Below are positions 34,270 through 43,528 of a stretch of 64,000 nucleotides of DNA, in pieces. The stretch covers positions 186,001 to 250,000 of the forward strand of contig CBDCTS010000002.1 of NCBI GenBank assembly GCA_965222345.1, given 5' to 3'. Numbering within the stretch: the stretch's first letter is position 1; each line of letters begins with the position of its first letter. The DNA is from JADFGZ01 sp965222345. Its GTDB lineage: Bacteria; Acidobacteriota; Terriglobia; 2-12-FULL-54-10. The notes beneath the pieces are model-generated. The model was not told where the DNA came from. It did not search any database and worked only from the letters and a program-made list of their open reading frames with translations. Position numbers and translations under genes: made by a program.

Positions 34270-35124
34270 TTATGTTAGTCCATAAGCCGTTGCAGCCGGG
34301 TGGAGCGGAGCGGAACCCGGCCGTAACGGCAGGATCGCTTCCGGGGCTGGCGGCCGGTAGCCTAACGCGCTGTGCGGGCGAACTTTGTTATACTCCCGCC
34401 GCCATCCCTCAATCAACACCTTCGCTTCCTGCAAGGTGTAGAAGATCTCCCCATTGAGAAACTCGTCTCGAAACTTCCCGTTCAACGATTCTACATACCC
34501 GTTTTCCCATGGGCTCCCCGGCTCGATGAACAAGGTCTTTACCCCTACCCGCTCCAGCCAGTTCCGAACCAACCGTGCTGTGAACTCGGACCCGTTATCC
34601 GAGCGAATGTAATCGGGAACTCCTCGCTCCACAAACAAGGCTGCCAGCCGTTCCAAGACACTCATCGAATCAGCTCGCCGTTCTACGTCGATTGCCAAAC
34701 ATTCTCGCGTGTACTCATCCACCACCGTCAACATCTTCAGGGGACGACCATCCTGGGTTCGATCTGCCACAAAATCGTACGCCCAGACATGATCCCGCCA
34801 GCACGGTCTTAACCGAAGACACGACCCATCGTTCAACCACAGGCGGCTTTTCCGGGGTTGTTTCTTCGGCACTTTCAGTCCCTCCTGCCTCCAGATTCTC
34901 TCCACCCGCTTATGGTTCACCCTCCACCCCTCCCGTCGCAACAGCGCCGTGATTCGCCGGTAGCCGTATCGACCGTACTCGCCGGCTAACTGCAGCGTCC
35001 GGGTCACCAGTCGCGGTTCATCCTGTGGTGTCAAGGTTCGATGCCGCTGGGTGGATCGGTACTGCCTCAGCACTCGACACGCCCGCCGCTCCGACACTCC
35101 CAAGGTCTGACAGACACGCTCCAC
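34270..35124 (-). CDS. IS3-family transposase OrfB (copy 2)
   Basis: Identical in protein sequence to the OrfB of copy 1 (284 residues with an intact DDE core). It is expected to be produced as an OrfAB fusion through the slippery site at 35154-35160. Confidence 0.93.
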   Translation of the reverse strand: MERVCQTLGVSERRACRVLRQYRSTQRHRTLTPQDEPRLVTRTLQLAGEYGRYGYRRITALLRREGWRVNHKRVERIWRQEGLKVPKKQPRKSRLWLNDGSCLRLRPCWRDHVWAYDFVADRTQDGRPLKMLTVVDEYTRECLAIDVERRADSMSVLERLAALFVERGVPDYIRSDNGSEFTARLVRNWLERVGVKTLFIEPGSPWENGYVESLNGKFRDEFLNGEIFYTLQEAKVLIEGWRREYNKVRPHSALGYRPPAPEAILPLRPGSAPLHPAATAYGLT

Positions 35125-35147
35125 TGCCTGCCTCCGTCGGCACGGGC

Positions 35148-35426
35148 TTAGAAGTTTCCCGAGGATGCCTCCTTCAGAATCGCAAGGTCCAACGCCTGAT
35201 CCGCTACCAACTTCTTCAGTCGGCCATTCTCCCGTTCCAGTTCCTTCAAACGCCTCACCTGATCAACCCGCAAGCTCCCATACTCCTTCCGCCATCGATA
35301 ATATGTCTGCTCCGTGATTCCCAACTTCCGACAGACCACTCCCGTTGTCTGGCCCTTAGCCAGTTCCACTTCTGCCTCTCGTAGATGTCGGATGATCTGT
35401 TCGACCGTATACCGCTTCTTAGCCAT
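35148..35426 (-). CDS. IS3-family OrfA (copy 2)
   Basis: Identical to the OrfA of copy 1: a 92-residue helix-turn-helix and zipper protein ending just after the GGGAAAC frameshift heptamer. Confidence 0.93.
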   Translation of the reverse strand: MAKKRYTVEQIIRHLREAEVELAKGQTTGVVCRKLGITEQTYYRWRKEYGSLRVDQVRRLKELERENGRLKKLVADQALDLAILKEASSGNF

Positions 35427-35472
35427 CCTTCCCCCTTTTTCAAGTCCAGTTGAAACCCTTTACTCTAACTTA

Positions 35473-35808
35473 TCAACTGGACCGTTTTTGGGGGGGCAGG
35501 TCACGGGCCCGGTCCTTGCGGTGGGCTTCGTAGTAGGTCTTCAGCACGGCATTCATGCGCGTGAGATAGCCTCGGCCCTGCTGCCGGAACCAATTCAGAA
35601 CTTCCGGGTCCACGCGCAGGTGAATCGATTCCTTTCGCTGCGGAATGACGAGGCGGGCTTTCGTCCAGTCAATGTTGGGAATATCCGCGTCCGGGTCGGC
35701 AGTAATAGCTCTTTCCAGCGCTTCCTCGGTTATCGCATCGACGCGCACAAAGTCCGTGCGGTCTTCCTGAATCTCACTCAATTTCCTTCTGGTAATTTTC
35801 TCGCTCAC
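35473..35808 (-). CDS. brnA: BrnA-like antitoxin with IS-encoded C-terminus
   Basis: This 111-residue protein has an N-terminal toxin-binding part (TEEALERAITADPDADIPNIDWTKARLVIPQ) and a ribbon-helix-helix (KESIHLRVDPEVLNWFRQQGRGYLTRMNAVLKTYYEAH). Residues from about 102 on (RDLPPQKRSS) are translated from the terminal inverted repeat of IS3 copy 2, because the element boundary is at 35503. The DNA-binding domain is retained, so the antitoxin may still work. It overlaps brnT by 35 bases. Confidence 0.88.
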   Translation of the reverse strand: MSEKITRRKLSEIQEDRTDFVRVDAITEEALERAITADPDADIPNIDWTKARLVIPQRKESIHLRVDPEVLNWFRQQGRGYLTRMNAVLKTYYEAHRKDRARDLPPQKRSS

Positions 35809-36076
35809 TTCGCCTCGCTATTCTTGCGGAGATGATTCGCCTGTTTTTCCCGCGCCAAGTGAATACTACCGTAATAAACCTGCCTTTGCTCTGGCCTATG
35901 GCGAGAAATCGTTCCTCGCTCTGGTGTCTCTGCGAGGACGGGGCTTCAAGAACCGGGCCTTGCCAAATTTCCTTGGCACGCTCGAAGTCAATGCCGTGGT
36001 CCCGGAGATTCCTCTGCCGCTTGTTCTCGTCCCACTCAAAGTACGCAGAATATTGTGCTACATAATGTGTACACAA
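35774..36076 (-). CDS. brnT: BrnT-like ribonuclease toxin
   Basis: This 100-residue RelE-fold toxin has FEWDENKRQRNLRDHGIDFERAKEIW, SEERFLAIGQSKGRFITVVFTWRGKNRRIISARIARRSERENY, the full BrnT signature including the R and H residues of the catalytic face. It is first in the operon, with brnA overlapping downstream. It appears intact. Confidence 0.9.
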   Translation of the reverse strand: MCTHYVAQYSAYFEWDENKRQRNLRDHGIDFERAKEIWQGPVLEAPSSQRHQSEERFLAIGQSKGRFITVVFTWRGKNRRIISARIARRSERENYQKEIE

Positions 36077-36432
36077 TCAATCTTTGCAACGCACAGTTCG
36101 CCTGCCCCCCCCCGCTCGAAGCCGCCCGTGTCCGATAGTTTGCTTCGTTAACTTTCAGAGTGTAGAGTGAATCGTGTTCTCAACCTTTAACCTGCTGAAC
36201 CCACAATGGAAAAACCGCACCCTCCGACTTTTTGCACAGGCAGCTTGACGTCATCCATTGTATATTTGGTTTGAAAATGATTGGACAGCTGGCGTAGGCT
36301 TTTTGGCGAAGGGTAATTTAAAGTTGAACAATTTCACAGGTTGTTTTTCATCTTGCCGGATGTGTTTGTCACTAATTATGTGGGCGGGGTGAGTTGCCGC
36401 AGATTTAGGGTTCAAAGATGGAGGGACGGGCC
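36077..36432. other. Intergenic stretch between divergent brnT and the Sel1 gene
   Basis: The stretch is AT-rich with no gene-like frame. Promoters for both divergent genes should lie here; no consensus pair is clear enough to report. Confidence 0.4.
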
Positions 36433-37428
36433 ATGAGCAAGCGAACCCTGAGTTGGCTCTGGCTTGTACTGTGCGTTTCGGCAGTGCCGGCCGCGGCTGA
36501 TTTCCAGGCAGGCCAGGGCGCCTACATCAGGCATGACTACGCGACAGCCATGAAGGAGTGGCGTCCATTGGCTGAAAACGGACATGCCCAAGCCCAGTTC
36601 AACGTGGGCCTCATGTACGACCAGGGCCGGGGAGTTGCCGAGAGCGACCAGGAAGCGGTGAAGTGGTACCGGATGGCAGCCGAGCAGGGACATGCCCAGG
36701 CCCGGTTCACCCTGGGACTGATGTACTTTGAAGGCCTGGGGGTTCCCCAGAGTTACCTGGAAGCGGAAAGGTGGTATTGGCTTGCGGCTGTACAGGGATC
36801 TGCCGCCGCTCAATTCAACCTGGCCGTCATGTACGCCCAAGGGCAGGGAGTTCCCCAGAACAACGAGGAAGCGCTGAAGTTGTACCGTATGGCGGCTGAG
36901 CAGGGACATGCCCAAGCCCAGTTCACCTTGGGTTCCAGGCATGCCAGGGGGCAAGGCGTTCCGCAGGACGACCAGGAAGCAGCGAAATGGTACCGGATGG
37001 CCGCCGAGCAGGGCTATACCAGAGCGCAATTCTTTTTGGGTGGCTTGTACGATCAAGGCCGGGGAGTTCCGCAGGACGATCAGGAAGCGGCAAAGTGGTA
37101 TCGAATGGCGGCTGTGCAGGGTAGTGCTGGAGCACAATTCCTTTTAGGCGGCATGTATGCCCAAGGCCGGGGAGTCCCGCAGGACGACCAGGAAATGGCA
37201 AAGTGGTTCAAAATGGCCGCCGAGCAGGGATTAGCAGACGCACAGTTTATCTTCGGCAGTATTTGTGCCAATGGCCACGGAGTTCTGCAGGATTATGTTC
37301 AGGCCTACAGGTGGTTTACCCTGGCAGCGCAACAAGGCCACCAGGACGCAAGGAAGTTGATGGGATTAATTGCGCAGAGAATGACACCGGCGCAAATTGC
37401 AGAAGCCGAAGCGCTGTCGAAAAATTAG
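36433..37428 (+). CDS. Secreted Sel1-repeat protein
   Basis: This 331-residue protein has a signal peptide (RTLSWLWLVLCVSAVPAAA, cleaved before DFQAGQ). GGAGGG at 36421-36426 supports the ATG at 36433 over the one at 36418. About seven to eight 36-residue Sel1 repeats follow (LMYDQGRGVAESDQEAVKWYRMAAEQGHAQAR and variants such as GVPQDDQEAAKWYRMAA). It ends with a helix, ARKLMGLIAQRMTPAQIAEAEALSKN. It is probably a periplasmic interaction scaffold. Its repeats differ from those of the Sel1 gene at 32.5 kb, but the two C-terminal caps (TASQVAEAQRLA versus TPAQIAEAEALS) are alike, pointing to common ancestry. Confidence 0.88.
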   Translation: MSKRTLSWLWLVLCVSAVPAAADFQAGQGAYIRHDYATAMKEWRPLAENGHAQAQFNVGLMYDQGRGVAESDQEAVKWYRMAAEQGHAQARFTLGLMYFEGLGVPQSYLEAERWYWLAAVQGSAAAQFNLAVMYAQGQGVPQNNEEALKLYRMAAEQGHAQAQFTLGSRHARGQGVPQDDQEAAKWYRMAAEQGYTRAQFFLGGLYDQGRGVPQDDQEAAKWYRMAAVQGSAGAQFLLGGMYAQGRGVPQDDQEMAKWFKMAAEQGLADAQFIFGSICANGHGVLQDYVQAYRWFTLAAQQGHQDARKLMGLIAQRMTPAQIAEAEALSKN

Positions 37429-37605
37429 AACCCCATTGCACCCTCCGAGAACCCGGTTACTTAGGGCCAAGTCGCTGTTGGTGACTTCTGTCGGTTGCCG
37501 TGCTGGGATACTCGCCGAGAAACTCTCCAGAGAATCGGTTCATCACAATACCTGTTCGGTTTTGCCGGTTTGGAACGAGTGACCTTCTACTTTCCTGTCC
37601 CATAG

Positions 37606-38991
37606 TTATAGGTTCTGCGAAAGCTTGTTTGCTTTGCGCGACCACATCCAGTAGCACGGCAGACCCGCTGCGATCAAGAGCAAGCCCAATCCAGTTTCTT
37701 TGGGATTATTGATGGCGATATTAATGCAAAAGGCGGCAGCAAGCGCTACGAAGATCGCAGGAATCCAGGGATAGCCCAGAGTTCGGTAGGGGCGGGGCAA
37801 GTTGGGCTCCTTATGTCTCAGAACGAAAACTGAAATGGCGGTGAGCGCATAGAACAGCCATAAGCCGAAGATGGTGTAGGTGAAGGACTGCTCGAACGAG
37901 CCGAACAGGGCAACCAGGAAGCAAGCCATGCCTCCCTGCAGGAGGAGGGCTTTTGCCGGGCTTCGGTGAACGGGATGGACCTCGGCCACGTGGCGGAAGA
38001 ATAGCCGGTCCCGAGCCATGGCGTAGGCAACCCGCGCGCCGCTTAAGATTGACGCATTGAGCGTCGCAAACGTCGAAATCAAAGCGCCGGCCGTGATTGC
38101 AATCGCTCCCCATCCGCCCAGGTAGCTGTGCGCCATATCCTGCGCCACATGCTCGGAAGACTTCACCGCCTCCAGCGGCAAAATGTAGAAGTACGCCGCA
38201 TTGACGAACAAGTACACAAGCATCACTCCGCCAGTCCCAAAAATGAGCGCGTGGGGGATGTTGCGCCCCGGGTTTTTAACCTCAGCTCCAACCATGGTCA
38301 AGTTGTTCCAGCCGTCATACGCCCACAATACTCCTGCCAGAGCCGCCCCGAATGCGCTCAGAGTCCCGGCCCCTTGGGGGATAGTAAGAAAAGGGGAGAA
38401 GTGGGCCGTCTCGCCTTGCCCGCTCAGGAAGGCCAGTCCCGTCAGTGTCATGATAATGGCCACCTTCAGGACGGTGAACACGGTCTGGACAGCGCCGCCC
38501 AGAACGATGCCGAAATAATTGACCAGAGTTAGGATGGCGATGGCTGCTATGGCGATCACCTGCGTGCCGGATAGCGACCAGGCGGTGAAACCAAGCGGCG
38601 CATGAAGCATGGTAGCGTTCAGGTCACCGTAGAAGTACCCCAGAAAGACGGCAAAGGCGATGGCGATTGTGGCGATCGAACCAGCCTTGCCGACGACAAA
38701 CTGCTCCCATCCATAGACGAATCCCCATAAGGGACCATAGGCCCTGCGCAAGAAGACATACTCGCCTCCGGCTTCCGGCAGGGCAGCCCCAAGCTCCGCG
38801 TAGCAAAGCGCGCCAGCCAGCGAAAGCAATCCCCCAACAAGCCACGCCAGAAACACTAAACCGACTGAATCCACCGCGCGCGCGGTCGAGGAGGGCACCA
38901 AAAAGATCCCAGTGCCAATTACGGTCCCGGCAACAATACTGCTGGCGCCAATGATTCCAAGTCCGCGGAACAGTTGTGGTTGCTCTTTCAT
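37606..38991 (-). CDS. APC-superfamily amino acid permease
   Basis: This 461-residue transporter has about 12 helices. The N-terminal motif GIIGASSIVAGTVIGTGIFLVPSSTA is the conserved unwound TM1 of APC transporters. GGLLSLAGALCYAELGAALPEAGGEYVFLRRAYG is TM2 and its loop, and FAYDGWNNL-like WAYDGWNNLTMVGAEVKNPGRNIPHAL is the TM6 region. It is probably an amino acid/H+ symporter or exchanger of the LAT-like group; the substrate is not predictable. It is a single gene, convergent with the Sel1 gene upstream at 37.4 kb. Confidence 0.9.
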   Translation of the reverse strand: MKEQPQLFRGLGIIGASSIVAGTVIGTGIFLVPSSTARAVDSVGLVFLAWLVGGLLSLAGALCYAELGAALPEAGGEYVFLRRAYGPLWGFVYGWEQFVVGKAGSIATIAIAFAVFLGYFYGDLNATMLHAPLGFTAWSLSGTQVIAIAAIAILTLVNYFGIVLGGAVQTVFTVLKVAIIMTLTGLAFLSGQGETAHFSPFLTIPQGAGTLSAFGAALAGVLWAYDGWNNLTMVGAEVKNPGRNIPHALIFGTGGVMLVYLFVNAAYFYILPLEAVKSSEHVAQDMAHSYLGGWGAIAITAGALISTFATLNASILSGARVAYAMARDRLFFRHVAEVHPVHRSPAKALLLQGGMACFLVALFGSFEQSFTYTIFGLWLFYALTAISVFVLRHKEPNLPRPYRTLGYPWIPAIFVALAAAFCINIAINNPKETGLGLLLIAAGLPCYWMWSRKANKLSQNL

Positions 38992-39132
38992 ATATCTTTA
39001 ATTTTTTCTGTTGCAGTTGCTCCAGTCACATCCAATCTCTGCCGGAAAGCGGCTGGAAGGGGTGACATCAGCAGGCGCAGATGGGTTCGCATGCAGCGGC
39101 AATGTCAGTTTTCCAAGCGGGCAAGACCGTAC

Positions 39133-41028
39133 CTATACTGACTGCCCCCGCAACAATCGCAACGCATCGGGCTCAGTGGTGTTAGTTGTCTTCTCGGTAG
39201 CGCGATCACCGACGGACGCTTCCAGAGTGTCCCCTTCCCCGGGCGCCAGGAACAGGTTCGTCTCGACGTCGTGCTGCCGGGTATAGAGTTCGTGGTATCG
39301 GCCGCGCGCTGCATAGAGTGACTCATGCGTGCCGCGCTCGAGGATGCTGCCGTTCTCCAGGACAAGTATCTGGTCGGCGCGCCGGATCGTGGACAATCGA
39401 TGGGCGATGACGAAAGTCGTGCGTCCGCGCATGAGGTAGGCGAGGCCTTCTTGAATGAGCGCCTCGGATTCCGAATCGAGGCTTGAGGTCGCCTCATCCA
39501 GAATCAAAATGCGTGGATTGGCCAGCACGGCTCGCGCAATGGAAACGCGCTGGCGTTGCCCGCCGCTCAGCTTGATGCCGCGCTCTCCAATCACCGTGCC
39601 GTATTTATTCTCGAAGCGGTCTGCAAACTCATCCACCCGCGCGATGCGGCACGCGGCGAGAATCTGCTCCTCGCTTGCCCGGGGAAGAGAAAAGGCCACA
39701 TTCTCGCGAATCGTGCCGTCAAACAGGAACGAATCCTGTAACACCACCCCCAAATGCGCGCGGAAAGAATCCAGTCGGACCGTCGCCAAGTCCACGCCGT
39801 CCACCAGCACATATCCCTCCTGCGGCACGTGAAACGCCGCAATCAGGCCGATCACTGTGGATTTGCCCGAACCCGAGGAGCCCACCAGCGCCGTCACCGT
39901 GCCTGCCCCTGCGCTAAAAGACACGTCATGCAGCACGGTCCTGTCCGCTTCGTACGCAAAGCGGACCCGGTCGAATTCCACCTCGCCCTCGATATCGTCC
40001 AGCACTGTGGTGCGGCGTGGGTCGTCGTCCTCGGGAAGCTCCCGCAGCACTTCGCGGGTCCGTTCGAGTCCGGCAATCGCTTCGGTCAACTGCGTGCCGA
40101 TGCCTACGACTTGGAACAGCGGCGCCACCAGGAAGCCGAGAAATACTGTGTATGTGAAAAACTCGCCGAGCGTGAGCGCGCCGCTCAACACTTGGCGCAC
40201 GCCCAGAAACATCACCAGTGCTCCCACGACGCCCATTAGCGCCGTCGATGCGAAAGAGAGCAGCGACATCGCAGTCAACGAGCGGAAAACATTGTTGAGC
40301 AGCCGCTCGACTCCGCCCGCAAACACCGAGTGTTCCCGCGCTTCCGCATGATAGCCCTTCACCACGCGCACGCCCCCGAGTGACTCGGTGAGCCGTCCGG
40401 TGACCTCCGCATTGATTTTGGAGCGCTCGCGAAAAATAGGCCGAATGGTGCGGAACGCCTTGCGCAGCACAACCCCAAAAATGAACAGGAACGCAAAAGC
40501 CATGCCCGTCATCAAAGGGCTGATGCGCACCAGAACCACAAGGGCGATCGTCGCAGTCAGCAAGCCGCCTGCGAACTGGACCAAGCCCGTGCCGATCAGG
40601 TTGCGTACGCCTTCCACGTCGTTCATGATGCGCGACACCAACGCGCCTGACTTGTTTGCGTCGTAATACGCCACCGACAGCCGTCCAACGTGCTCCTGCA
40701 CCTTGCAGCGGAGCTCGGCGATCAGCTTTTGCCCCGCCTTCGAGAGAGTTTGTGTCAAAGCAAAGGATGTTGCGCCCTGCACCAGCGTGGCCAGCAGCAC
40801 GGCGGCCACCAGCGGCAGAAGAAGCTGTGTTTGCCGCTCGCCGATGATGTCGTCGACCAGAAACTTCGTAGAGGCAGGAAGCACCAGGCCGGAGAGGCGG
40901 TTGATAGCCACCAGCAGGAAGCCCGCTGCCAGCAGGCGTCGGCGTGGCCGCAGCAACTTCCAAATTTCCGGAAGCGCCGCGATCATCTCCCGCGGGCTTT
41001 TCTTTAATCCGCTTTTCTCATTGTCCAT
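39133..41028 (-). CDS. ABC exporter, fused permease and ATPase (MsbA-like)
   Basis: This 631-residue half-transporter has six membrane helices in residues 20-340 and a nucleotide-binding domain after residue 370. It shows Walker A GSSGSGKST, the Q-loop region VLQDSFLFDGTIRENVAF, signature LSGGQRQRVSIARAV, Walker B ILILDEATSSLD and switch His in VIAHRLSTIRRAD. The transmembrane part resembles multidrug/lipid flippases (MsbA/LmrA type). It should act as a homodimer in the inner membrane. The last 40 residues form a non-conserved tail. Substrate unknown. Confidence 0.92.
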   Translation of the reverse strand: MDNEKSGLKKSPREMIAALPEIWKLLRPRRRLLAAGFLLVAINRLSGLVLPASTKFLVDDIIGERQTQLLLPLVAAVLLATLVQGATSFALTQTLSKAGQKLIAELRCKVQEHVGRLSVAYYDANKSGALVSRIMNDVEGVRNLIGTGLVQFAGGLLTATIALVVLVRISPLMTGMAFAFLFIFGVVLRKAFRTIRPIFRERSKINAEVTGRLTESLGGVRVVKGYHAEAREHSVFAGGVERLLNNVFRSLTAMSLLSFASTALMGVVGALVMFLGVRQVLSGALTLGEFFTYTVFLGFLVAPLFQVVGIGTQLTEAIAGLERTREVLRELPEDDDPRRTTVLDDIEGEVEFDRVRFAYEADRTVLHDVSFSAGAGTVTALVGSSGSGKSTVIGLIAAFHVPQEGYVLVDGVDLATVRLDSFRAHLGVVLQDSFLFDGTIRENVAFSLPRASEEQILAACRIARVDEFADRFENKYGTVIGERGIKLSGGQRQRVSIARAVLANPRILILDEATSSLDSESEALIQEGLAYLMRGRTTFVIAHRLSTIRRADQILVLENGSILERGTHESLYAARGRYHELYTRQHDVETNLFLAPGEGDTLEASVGDRATEKTTNTTEPDALRLLRGQSV

Positions 41029-41626
41029 GCTTCCCCTATTAGAACATGCTCCGGCGCTTTTCGTGCCGTGTTGTCCGGGCCGCGCAGGCAGTCGCGCCGA
41101 AGCATCTCTCTCGCTGCAGGACTTTCTGTCTTGCTGTCTGCCACAACAACAACGAGAGGTTGTCGATGGGAAAGGCTTGAATTCTCATTTGATGCCCTGG
41201 CTGATCGGAAAGCTGGACGGAGACGTAAGGATCACGGATTTAAGGATGCGAGAGGAAATCCTGGGTGACGCCCGGTTGAGAACCACTTCCGGAGCCACAA
41301 TCCACAGGCGGCGAAGCGGCTGAAAATGGCGGCAATAAATTCCTATGGAGCACTCAGGTCGGTATGGCGGCCGCAAAGCACGTGGCGCTCACAAAGTCGT
41401 CTGTATTGGGGTTGACCAGATACAAAGGACGACACGGTTGCGGGTAATCTGCTCGATTCTGCTTTTCTCCCTCCGGGAACAGAAAACGCGGACCAAACCC
41501 ACACCGAAAAACCTGAGCAAGTTCATCCGGCGGGTTCGCCTCAAATTCAAAAATTTGCTACACCGGGCAATCGCGGCAAATCATCCGGCAGTTTTTGTGC
41601 TACCAGCGAAGGCCGCAAAGCTTTGG
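41029..41626. other. Stretch without a recognisable gene
   Basis: This 600-base intergenic region between the ABC exporter start and the end of the amidohydrolase gene has no frame with coding character in either direction. No RNA gene or repeat is recognised. Confidence 0.4.
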
Positions 41627-43528
41627 TTACATTTCCGGCATGCCGGCATACCGAAGTTCATTGTGGAACTCCAGCTGCGGCCCGGCGGAGTCCTTCCCCA
41701 GCTCACGGGCAAATTCGCTTCGCAGGACCTCGATTTTCCCGCCCACCACGGTCATCAGGGGGAAAATACTGGGAATCTCTTCTTCGGGAACTGTGAAATA
41801 ATCTTTGTTCAACACCTGCAAATCGGCGAGTTTGCCCTTTTCGAGGGTCCCCAGATGTTTCTCGCGCACAACAAACTCGGCTGGCCAGGAGGTCATCATC
41901 TTCATCAGGGTCATGCGGTCAATGGCTTCCTCCGGCGCCACCAGTTTCCCGTACTCATTTTCCCGGGTGATTAGGGCATATCCTTGATAAAAGTAGGTTT
42001 CACTAACCAATCCCTGAACCCCCGCTTCGTTTTCGTAAACTGTCCTGACGCCGCCATCAATCAAGCTTTTGACCGGCGAAATCCATTTGGCGTACTGCAA
42101 GCCATAACGTTCCAGCCAGGGGTAGCTTCGGCTGAGGCTATTGCCGCCACAACTGATGATCATGCCCAGCCGGGCAATCCGCGGAATCTGGTCCGGACGC
42201 GGATAGAAACCGCAATGGTCGGCGGTAAAGCGGCGGGACCGGATGTAGTCCAGGGTGATGGTAGGATCGAGCTGCATGGCCTCTTCCAGGGTGTCCATGA
42301 AATAATCGACGGCCTTGTCGCCATAGACGTGGCCCACGGCCACTCGCTCCTTCGACAGCACAGCGGTCAGAACGGCTTTGGAACTGGCGTTGCCCGGCTC
42401 GTCTCGACACCACTCTCTGTTTTTCACTTCCGGGGGGGCCTCCATTGTGGTGCAAATCTTCGGAGGTCCGGAGTCCACGTTTCCCAACCCCACGCCGGCT
42501 GCCCAGAAGTAATCATTTCCGAGCCCTTCCATGTCCCCCAGCCGCATATAAAAAGAAGCCGGGTCGCTGTTGCCCTGGAAACCAAAGTAATGTGTGTAGG
42601 CATACCGAATGGGCATGCGGTTTTCCCGAATGAGGATCTGATACGCATTCAGAAATTGCAGCCCCATCATGTGGGAGGAGAAGGCAGTAATTCCGACTGC
42701 CGCATTCTTCCGCAGACTCTGCTCCACGATATCGGCCAGATCTCTGGGTCGCAGCCGGAAGTAGCCATCCACCAGCAAGCTCCGGCGATATTGCACCAAA
42801 TCGCCGAAGCCGGCGTCGTCCGAGGTGTCCATGACTACCTCCGGAACCGCACCGTAGATATTTTCAATGGCCTCGACACCCTTTGAATTGATCAGGTAGG
42901 CCGGGTGAGAAAAAACGAGCACAGGGCGATTCGGAGCGAACTCATCCAATTCGTTGAGGAGTATCTGGCGTTCTTGAAGGAACTGGACTCCCACTCCTGT
43001 ACCCGAGCCGGGGTCATCGGGGTCATTGGTGGGCAACGTGATAAAGGCCCACTTGTCCTCCTCGGAGCTGCTCATCTGCTCCTTCAGCACCAGCTCGATT
43101 CCCTTTTTCAGCTCTTCGTAGTTCATGCCCCCTACCGAAAATCGCCTGCCCATAGTGTCAAACGCCGCTGGATTCTGGGTGACCCACCAGTTCACTTCAT
43201 TGTTGTGGATGTGTGTATGGGCGTCTACAAAACCTGGGACTACCGTTTTGCCTCGGAGGTCGATTGTTTCAGTATCCGGCCCGGCGTAGGAAAGAATCTC
43301 CGCGTTGGTGCCGAGAGCCTGAATCCTTTTGTTGTGGACGGCAATTGCCTGGTAGATACTACCCGGAGAAGGTCCGGTCGAAGTGTCATCCATGGAGACA
43401 ATATTGCCGTTGTGAAGGATTAAGTCCGGATAGGCGACGATCGCCACCGGGACAGTTGCTCTCTCCTGGGTGGTCCCGAAGGGGACCACCAGAAAAAGCA
43501 TGGCAAGGATTGTAACAAGACTACGCAT
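41627..43528 (-). CDS. Exported YtcJ-like amidohydrolase
   Basis: This 633-residue protein starts at ATG 43528 behind AAGGAGA. A signal peptide (SLVTILAMLFLVVPFGTTQ) is followed by the amidohydrolase fold: ILHNGNIVSMD, VVPGFVDAHTHIHNN (metal HxH), VGITAFSSHMMG, FTADHCGFYPRPDQIPRIARLGMIIS and, near the end, PAEFVVREKHLGTLEKGKLADLQVLNKDYFTVPEEEI, the usual C-terminal beta domain of YtcJ-type enzymes. Family members hydrolyse amides or related bonds; the substrate is not predictable. A related gene lies divergently at 44.3-46.2 kb. Confidence 0.88.
   Translation of the reverse strand: MRSLVTILAMLFLVVPFGTTQERATVPVAIVAYPDLILHNGNIVSMDDTSTGPSPGSIYQAIAVHNKRIQALGTNAEILSYAGPDTETIDLRGKTVVPGFVDAHTHIHNNEVNWWVTQNPAAFDTMGRRFSVGGMNYEELKKGIELVLKEQMSSSEEDKWAFITLPTNDPDDPGSGTGVGVQFLQERQILLNELDEFAPNRPVLVFSHPAYLINSKGVEAIENIYGAVPEVVMDTSDDAGFGDLVQYRRSLLVDGYFRLRPRDLADIVEQSLRKNAAVGITAFSSHMMGLQFLNAYQILIRENRMPIRYAYTHYFGFQGNSDPASFYMRLGDMEGLGNDYFWAAGVGLGNVDSGPPKICTTMEAPPEVKNREWCRDEPGNASSKAVLTAVLSKERVAVGHVYGDKAVDYFMDTLEEAMQLDPTITLDYIRSRRFTADHCGFYPRPDQIPRIARLGMIISCGGNSLSRSYPWLERYGLQYAKWISPVKSLIDGGVRTVYENEAGVQGLVSETYFYQGYALITRENEYGKLVAPEEAIDRMTLMKMMTSWPAEFVVREKHLGTLEKGKLADLQVLNKDYFTVPEEEIPSIFPLMTVVGGKIEVLRSEFARELGKDSAGPQLEFHNELRYAGMPEM

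Larger units (their letters stand above)
34241..35503 (-). mobile_element. IS3-family insertion sequence, copy 2
   Basis: This 1263-bp element appears identical to copy 1 at 5104-6366 and lies in the same orientation, with the same TGACCTGCCCCC/GGGGGGGCAGGTCA ends. Unlike copy 1, its flanks (CCTC at the left, CGGG at the right) show no target duplication. Adjacent deletion or recombination is likely. Its right end runs into the 3' end of the brnA gene and supplies that gene's last codons. Confidence 0.93.

Noticed and set aside
39926..40963. A 345-codon minus-strand frame inside the ABC exporter gene
   Set aside because: It is an alternative frame of a clearly recognisable gene, rich in Arg, Gly and His without any domain.
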